From NCBI GenBank assembly GCA_007844125.1, contig CM017571.1:4535271-4599270 (forward strand): 64,000 bases of DNA. Direction: 5' to 3'. The translations under genes were made by a program, and so were the position numbers. The first letter of the stretch is position 1. The number at the start of each line of letters is the position of its first letter. Of this stretch, positions 12,501-21,500 are shown one piece after another. The notes under the pieces are model-generated. The model worked only from the letters and a program-made list of their open reading frames with translations, did not search any database and was not told the origin of the DNA. Source of the stretch: Sinonovacula constricta. Lineage: Eukaryota; Mollusca; Bivalvia; Cardiida; Solecurtidae.

Positions 12501-15500
12501 CATTCCTCACTGCCCATGTATGATCTGTCTGGAGCACTTCCAAGAGTCAGACATCTTCTCCAAGACACCCTGCTACCACTTCTTTCACAGTGTGTGTCTG
12601 GCAAGATACGTGAAACATTGCCACAGCCAACATGAAGAGGCTGTCTCTGCATCCACTCTTCATATCAAGCAAGAGGAGCAGGTCAAGGTAGACTATCGCA
12701 TCTGCTTTAAAACTTTGCTATTATAACCTGTATTTTTTTTGTCTGTGCAATGCAAACCTTCCTAGGTGAGGCAGTAAGAAAAAGGGATAAATCATAGATG
12801 AAGGATGTAAACCATAGATGAAAGATGTAAACCATAGATGTAGGATGTAAACCATAGATGTAGGATGTAAACCATGGATGTAGGATGTAAACCATAGATG
12901 GATGTAAACCATAGATGTAGAATGTAAACCATAGATGTAGGATGTAAACCATAGATGTAGGATGTAAACCATAGATGTAGGATGTAAACCATTGATGTAG
13001 GATGTAAACCATAGATGTAGGATGTAAACCATAGATGAAAGATGTAAACCATAGATGTGGGATAAACCATAGATGTAGGATGTAAACCATTGATTGGGAT
13101 AAACCATAGATGTAGAATGTAAACCATAGATGTAGAATGTAAACCATAGATGTAGGATGTAAACCATAGATGTGGGATAAACCATAGATGTAGGATGTAA
13201 ACCATTGATTGGGATAAACCATAGATGTAGAATGTAAACCATCGATTGGGATAAACCATAGATGTAGGATGTAAACCATAGATGTAGGATGTAAACCATA
13301 GATGGATGTAAACCATAGATGTAGAATGTAAACCATAGATGAAAGATGTAAACCATTGATGTAGGATGTAAACCATAGATGTAGAATGTAAACCATAGAT
13401 GTAGAATGTAAACCATAAATGTAGAATGTAAACCATAGATGTAGGATGTAAACCATAGATGAAAGATGTAAACCATTGATGTAGGATGTAAACCATAGAT
13501 GTAGAATGTAAACCATAGATGAAAGATGTAAACCATTGATGTAGGATGTAAACCATAGATGTAGAATGTAAACCATAGATGTAGGATGTAAACCATAGAT
13601 GGATGTAAACCATAGATGTAGAATGTAAACCATAGATGAAAGATGTAAACCATAAATGAAAGATGTAAACCATAGATGTAGGATGTAAACCATAGGTGTG
13701 GGATAAACCATAGATGTAGGATGTAAACCATTGATTTGGATAAACCATAGATGTAGAATGTAAACCATCGATTGGGATAAACCATAGATGTAGGATGTAA
13801 ACCATAGATGTAGGATGTAAACCATAGATGGATGTAAACCATAGATGTAGAATGTAAACCATAGAGTAGGGTGTAAACCATAGATGTAGGATGTAAACCA
13901 TAGATGTAGGATGTAAACCATAGATGTAGGATGTAAACCATAGATGTAGAATGTAAACCATAGATGTAGGATGTAAACCATAGATGTAGGATGTTAGCCA
14001 TAGATGTAGGATGTAAACCATAGATGTAGGATGTAAACCATCAATTGGGATAAACCATAGATGTGTAATGTAAACCATAGATGTAGGATGTTAGCCATAG
14101 ATGTAGGATGTAAACCATAGATGTAGGATGTAAACCATTGATTGGGATAAACCATAGATGTAGAATGTAAACCACAGATGTAGAATGTAAACCATAGATG
14201 TGGGATGTAAACCATAGATATAGGATGTAAACCATAGATGTGGGATGTAAACCATAGATATAGGATGTAAACCATAGATGTGGGATGTAAACCATAGATG
14301 TGGGATGTAAACCATAGATGTAGGATGTAAACCATAGATATAGGATGTAAACCATAGATGTGGGATGTAAACCATAGATGTAGAATGTAAACCATAGATG
14401 TAGAATGTAAACCATAGATGTGGGATGTAAACCATAGATGTAGGATGTAAACCATAGATATAGGATGTAAACCATAGATGTGGGATGTAAACCATAGATA
14501 TAGGATGTAAACCATAGATGTGGGATGTAAACCACAGATGTAGAATGTAAACCCTAGATGTAGAATTTAAACCATAAATGTAGGATGTGAACCATAGATG
14601 AAGAATGTAAACCATAGATGTAGAATGTAAACCATAGATGTAGAATGTAAACCATAGATGTGGGATGTAAACCATAGATGTAGGATGTGTAAACCATAGA
14701 TGTAGGATGTTAGCCATAGATGTAGGATGTAAACCATAGATGTAGAATGAAAACCATAGATGTAGAATGTAAACCATAGATGTGGGATGTAAACCACAGA
14801 TGTAGAATGTAAACCATAGATGTAAAATGTAGACCGTAGATGTAGAATTTAAACCATAGATGTAGGATGTGAACCATAGATGTAGAATGTAAACCATAGA
14901 TGTAGAATGTAAACCATAGATGTAGAATTTAAACCATAGATGTAGGATGTAAACCATAGATGTAGAATGTAAACCACAGATGTAGGATGTAAATCATAGA
15001 TGTAGAATGTAAACCATAGATGAAGGATGTAAACCATAGATGTAGAATGTAAACCATAAATGAAGAATGTTAACCATAGATGTAGAATGTACACCATAGA
15101 TGTAGAATGTAAACCATAGATGAAGAATGTTAACCATAGATGTAGAATGTAAACAATAGATGTAGGATGTAAACCATAGATGTATAATGTAAGCCATAGA
15201 TGTAGAATGTAAACCATAGATGTAGGATGTAAACCATAGATGTGGGTTGTAAACCATAAATGTAGAATGTAAACCATAGATGTAGAATGTAAACCATAGA
15301 TGTAGAATGTAAACCATAGATGTAGGATGTAAACTGATGTAGGATGTTAACCAAAGATGTGGGATGTAAACCATAGATGTAGGATGTAAATCATAGATGT
15401 AGAATGTAAACCATAGATGTAGGATGTTAACCATAGATGTAGAATGTAAACCATAGATGTAGAATGTAAACTGATGTAGAATGTAAACCATAGATGTAGA

Positions 15501-18500
15501 ATGTAAACTGATGTAGGATGTTAACCATAGATGAAGAATGTAAACAAAGATGAAGGATGTAAACCGATGTAGGATGTAAACCATAGATGTGGGATGTAAA
15601 CCATAGATGTAGAATCTAAACCATAGATGTAGAATGTAAACCATAGATGTAGAGTGTAAATCATAGATGTAGGGTGTAAACCATAGATGTAGGATGTAAA
15701 CTGATGTAGGATGTTAACCATAGATGTAGAATGTAAACCATAGATGTAGAATGTAAACCATAGATGTAGAATGTAAATCATAGATGTAGGATGTAAACTG
15801 ATGTAGGATGTTAACCATAGATGTAGGATGTAAACCATAGATGTAGAATGTAAACCATAGATGTAGAATGTAAACCATAGATGTAGAATGTAAACTGATG
15901 TAGGATGTTAACCATAGATGTAGAATGTAAACCATAGATGTAGAATGTAAACAAAGATGAAGGATGTAAACCGATGTAGGATGTAAACCATAGATGTGGG
16001 ATGTAAACCATAGATGTAGAATGTAAACCATAGATGTAGAGTGTAAGTCATAGATGTAGGGTGTAAACCATAGATGTAGAATGTAAACCATAGATGTAGG
16101 ATGTTAACCATAGATGTAGGATGTAAACCATAGATGTAGAATGTAAACCATAGAATTGGAATAAACCATAGATAAAAAGATAAAAGATAAAAATGTAAAC
16201 CGTATGTATTTATTTTGCGTCACAATGTGAACAGAAATAAATACATACAAAAAACATAAGGTTACACAAGTATTGGAGCAAAATACAAGAACAAAGTAAA
16301 CAAAAGTATGTTGTTCGCAATATGAAGAGTCAAACAAGGAGAGAGAGGGATATAACATTTATTACGCTCCCCCAAAAAGTTCTGGGGAGCATATAGTCGC
16401 TTCCTTGTCAGTCCATCCATCTGTCCATTCATCCATCTGTCACTCTTGTCCTTGCAATTTCTTAGCAGCTGCTTTGCTTGAATTCACTTAAAACTTTATG
16501 GGAAGCTTTGTCAAAAAAATGAAATGTGCATATTGTTAGCACATTCCTTTCAGATGGTTTTTATGTCTCGGCATCTAGTAATTGAACTGTATGTCTGTCC
16601 GTTCATCCGGGGGCTGTCTGTCCTGTTAACCTTTTTTCAGCAAGTGGGTTTTTTCTCAGTTTCTACAAAAAGCAGTGGCATGAAAGTTTACAAGCTTACT
16701 AAACAGTGCACAGGTAATGACCCAGACAAGTTACATAAGTCTTGCAACCTTGTTTCTTAATTTATCTCCCATTTTTGTACTAAGAGATTATGGTTAACTT
16801 GTTTCGACAAGTTGGATATTTCTCAGTTTCTACAAAGAGCAGTGGCATTAAAGTTTACACACTTAACATTGCACAGGTCATGACCCTGACAAGTTACATA
16901 ACTCTGGCTACCCTTATTTCTTGGTTTATCTCCCCTTTTTGTACTTAGAAAAATGGTTAATCTGTTTCGGCAAGTTGGATATTTCTCAGTTCTACAAAGA
17001 GCAGTGGCGTGAAAGTTTACCAAATTACTAAACAGTGCACAGGTCTGACAAGTTACATAACTCTGGCTATCCTTATTTCTTGGTTTATCTCCCCTTTTTG
17101 TACATAGAAATTATGGTTAACCTGTTTTGGAAAGTTGGACATTTCTCAATTTGTACAAGGCCCTGTGGCATGATACTTTACACACTTAGTGCACAAGTCA
17201 TGACACTGACAAGAAACATAACTCTAAATGGGAGAACTACCAGTGAGAGCTATCACTAAATGGGAGAACTGTAGCTAATGGCTACCAGTTTTCACCAGTG
17301 AGGGCTATCACTAAATGGGAGAATTGTAGCTAATGGCTACCAGTTTTCATCAGTGAGGGCTATCACTAAATAGGAGAACTGTAGCTAATGGCTACCAGTT
17401 TTCACCAGTGAGGGCTATCACTAAATGGGAGAACTGTAGCTAATGGATACCAATTTTCATCAGTGAGGGCTATCACTAAATGGGAGAACTAGCTAATAGA
17501 TACCAGTTTTCACCAGTGAGGGCTATCACTAAATAGGAGAACTGTAGCTAATGGCTAAGAGTTTTCATCAGTGAGGGCTATCACTAAATGGGAGAACTGT
17601 TGCTAATGGCTACCAGTTTTCACCAGTGAGGGCTATTACTAAATGGGAGAACTGTAGCTAATGGCTACCAGTTTTCACCAGTGAGAGCTATCACTAAATG
17701 GGAGAATTGTAGCTAATGGCTACCAGTTTTCACCAGTGAGGGCTATCACTAAATGGGAGAATTGTAGCTAATGGCTATCAGTTTTCATCAGTGAGGGCTA
17801 TCACCAAATAGGAGAACTGTAGCTAATGGCTACCAGTTTTCACCAGTGAGGGCTATCACTAAATAGGAGAACTGTAGCTAATGGCTACCAGTTTTCGCCA
17901 GTGAGGGCTATCACTAAATGGGAGAACTGTAGCTAATGGCTACCAGTTTTCACTTGTGAGGGCTATCACTAAATGGGAGAACTGTAACTAATAAATACAA
18001 GTTTTCATCAGTGAGGGCTATTACTAAATGGGAGAACTGTAGCTAATGGCTACGGGCTTTCACCAGTGATGGCTATCACTAAATAGGAGAACTGTAGCTA
18101 ATGGCTACGAGTTTTCACCAGTGAGGGCTATCACTAAATGGGAGAATTGTAGCTAATGGCTATGAGTTTTCACCAGTGAGGGCTATCACTAAATGGCAGA
18201 ACTGTAGCTAATTGCTACGAGTTTTCACCAGTAATGGCTATCACTAAATGGGAGAATTGTAGCTAATGGCTACCAGTTTTCACCAGTAATGGCTATCACT
18301 AAATGAGAGAATTGTAGCTAATGGCTACCAGTTTTCACCAGTGATGGCTATCACTAAATGGGAGAATTGTAGCTAATGGCTACCAGTTTTCACCAGTGAG
18401 TGCTATCACTAAATGGGAGAACTGTAGCTAATGGCTACCAGTTTTCACCAGTAATGGCTATCACTAAATGGGAGAACTGTAGCTAATGGCTACAAGTTTT

Positions 18501-21500
18501 CACCAGTGAGGGCTATCACTAAATGGGAGAATTGTAGCTAATGGCTACCAGTTTTCATCAGTGAGGGCTATCACTAAATGGGAGAATTGTAGCTAATGGC
18601 TACCAGTTTTTGTCAGTGATGGCTATCACTAAATGGGAGAACTGTAGCTAATGGCTACCAGTTTTCACCAGTGAGGGCTATCACTAAATGGGAGAACTGT
18701 AGCTAATAGCTACCAGTTTTCATCAGTGAGAGCTATCACTAAATGGGAGTATTGTAGCTAATGGCTACCAGTTTTCACCAGTGAGGGCTATCACTAAATG
18801 GGAGAATTGTAGCTAATGGCTACCAGTTTTCATCAGTGAGAGCTATCACTAAATAGGAGAACTGTAGCTAATGGCTAAGAGTTTTCACCAGTGAAGGCTA
18901 TCACTAAATGGGAGAACTGTAGCTAATGGCTACCAGTTTTCACCAGTGAAGGCTATCACTAAATGGGAGAACTGTAGCTAATGGCTACCAGTTTTCATCA
19001 GTGAGGGCTATCACTAAATGGGAGAACTGTAGCTAATGGCTACCAGTTTTAACCAGTGAGGGCTATCACTAAATGGGAGAACTGTAGCTAATGGCTACCA
19101 GTTTTCATCAGTGAGGGCTATCACTAAATGGGAGAATTGTAGCTAATGGCTACGAGTTTTCACTTGTGAGGGCTATCACTAAATGGGAGAACTGTAGCTA
19201 ATGGCTACGAGTTTTCACTTGTGAGGGCTATCACTAAATGGGAGAACTGTAGCTAATGGCTACCAGTTTTCATCAGTGAGGGCTATCACTAAATGGGAGA
19301 ATTGTAGCTAATGGCTACGAGTTTTCACTTGTGAGGGCTATCACTAAATGGGAGAACTGTAGCTAATGGCTACCAGTTTTCACTTGTGAGGGCTATCACT
19401 AAATGGGAGAATTGTAGCTAATGGCTACCAGTTTTCACTTGTGAGGGCTATCACTAGTCTAAATGGGAGAACTGTAGCTAATGGCTACCAGTTTTCACTT
19501 GTGAGGGCTATCACTAGTCTAAGTGGGAGAATTGTAGCTAATGGCTACCAGTTTTCACTTGTGATGGCTATCACTAGTCTAAATGGGAGAACTGTAGCTA
19601 ATGGCTACCAGTTTTCACTTGTGAGGGCTATCACTAGTCTAAATGGGAGAATTGTAGCTAATGGCTACCAGTTTTCACTTGTGAGGGCTATCACTAAATG
19701 GGAGAACTGTAGCTAATGGCTACCAGTTTTCACTTGTGAGGGCTATCACTAGTCTAAATGGGAGAACTGTAACTAATAGATACCAGTTTTTACCAGTGAT
19801 GGCTAACACTTTACGGGAGCACTGTAACTAATAGATACTTATTTTCACCAGTGAGGGCTATCACAGGGTGGGGAAATATACCAAGCTGGAAATTTGTACA
19901 ATCATGACTGAACTGAGGAAAACAAAACTAAATTGCTTCAATCTCCTGATGGCAATGTTTACTAGTGATGTGATGATTTGTGGGTAGTTCAACATAATGT
20001 TGATTAGCTAAACTGTACACCATTATGTTATTGTCAGATGATATGTCCTGTGTGCCGGGAACCAATCAGCTACCAGCTGGAGGATCTACCTGCCACTCCT
20101 GTTGAGGAGAATGTCCCATTCCAGCCAACACCACAACTCAGGGCCATGCAGCAGAAGATGGCCTCCATCTTGAAACACCAACAATCAATCGGAGGACTCA
20201 TAGATCTAGAAGTTGAACGCAACAAGTTTCTTCTCAAGGATAATGTAGGTTAAATATTTGGTTATACTAGGGTGTAAAATTGAATATATTTATACTTAAA
20301 CTAACTGTATTTCTGTATTGCAGATATTGTATGGCACTGTTAGTGTTTAACTCTTATTAATTGACATAATAATTAAGGTTATGAATCAGAAATGTAAATT
20401 TACACAGTTGTAAAACTTCAGCTTGTAAGGTTGCATTTAATGCACACATGTAGTTGCATATATGTACTTGCTACATGAAATTGACACAAGCCATATCGGA
20501 TTAAAGTACTTCAATGTTAATAAAATGAACAACTTATTTAGAACTGTGTTTACTTTCTGAATGAGGTTGGTATTCATAATAAGTTATGAATTTCTAAACT
20601 GATTATTATGATAACCTGTTTTCAATTATAATTAATCATTTTTATATTTCTATTTACATAATTTGATTTTTAAATAGTTATATTTTATTTACATTAAACC
20701 TAACAACTTAATACAGTGCTGTATGATCTATGAAGTGTCAGTGTGCAGGAAAACTCAAAATACAAATACATATACCAGACCTGGTAGCGCAATCGGTATA
20801 GCGTCGGCTCCAGGTACGGGAGGCCCCGGGGTAGATCTCGGGCCGCGACATACCAAAGTATGGTAGTGGTATAGCTCCCTTGCTTACACTCTAGCAAATA
20901 TAAGGGTAGTTCCCGACTGGTTGGCCCGGTGTCAGGATAATGTGACTGGGTGTGGTATCATGCCAGGTGTTGCTATACACAGTGAAGGCAGCACTATATC
21001 TGCTTCAAGTGGACACCGTCTCCAGATAACTGAAATACTGTTGGTGGGACGATAAACCCAATAAACAAACAAACAAACAATATAAGCGCAGTTAGGGGAC
21101 ATACAATGTACAAATCTACTTACACTACTTATAGATGCGGTAATGGGCTCTGACATGAACCAGTGTGCTCAGAGTTCGTATTAATTTAAATATTGTTTTG
21201 AAATAATACAGTATTTCTAAATAAGCTTACATTTAAATAATTGTAATTAATGTATTAATTTGTTTTGAAACTGTCATGTGTAACGAAATATCCACCACTT
21301 CACTAACAACTGTCTTATGATGACTGTCACAAACACATGCGGGAATCCCATTATCTGACTTGACTAAGAGGCATGTCTATCAAATAGCTGAATTGGCAGC
21401 TCTTGTGTACATCATAACATGTTCACATTTTTACTTTTATTAAACATATTGTCTTTCAATAACATACTATTAAATTATTTCAAAACAATTTTTTAATTAA

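Noticed and set aside
12707..16111. Many long open frames on the - strand
   Set aside because: All are the 20-bp satellite read in three frames with the same peptide.
20038..20040. ATG as a start codon for a short RING protein
   Set aside because: It is preceded by a splice acceptor and joins in phase to the first half of the RING at 12472-12687.
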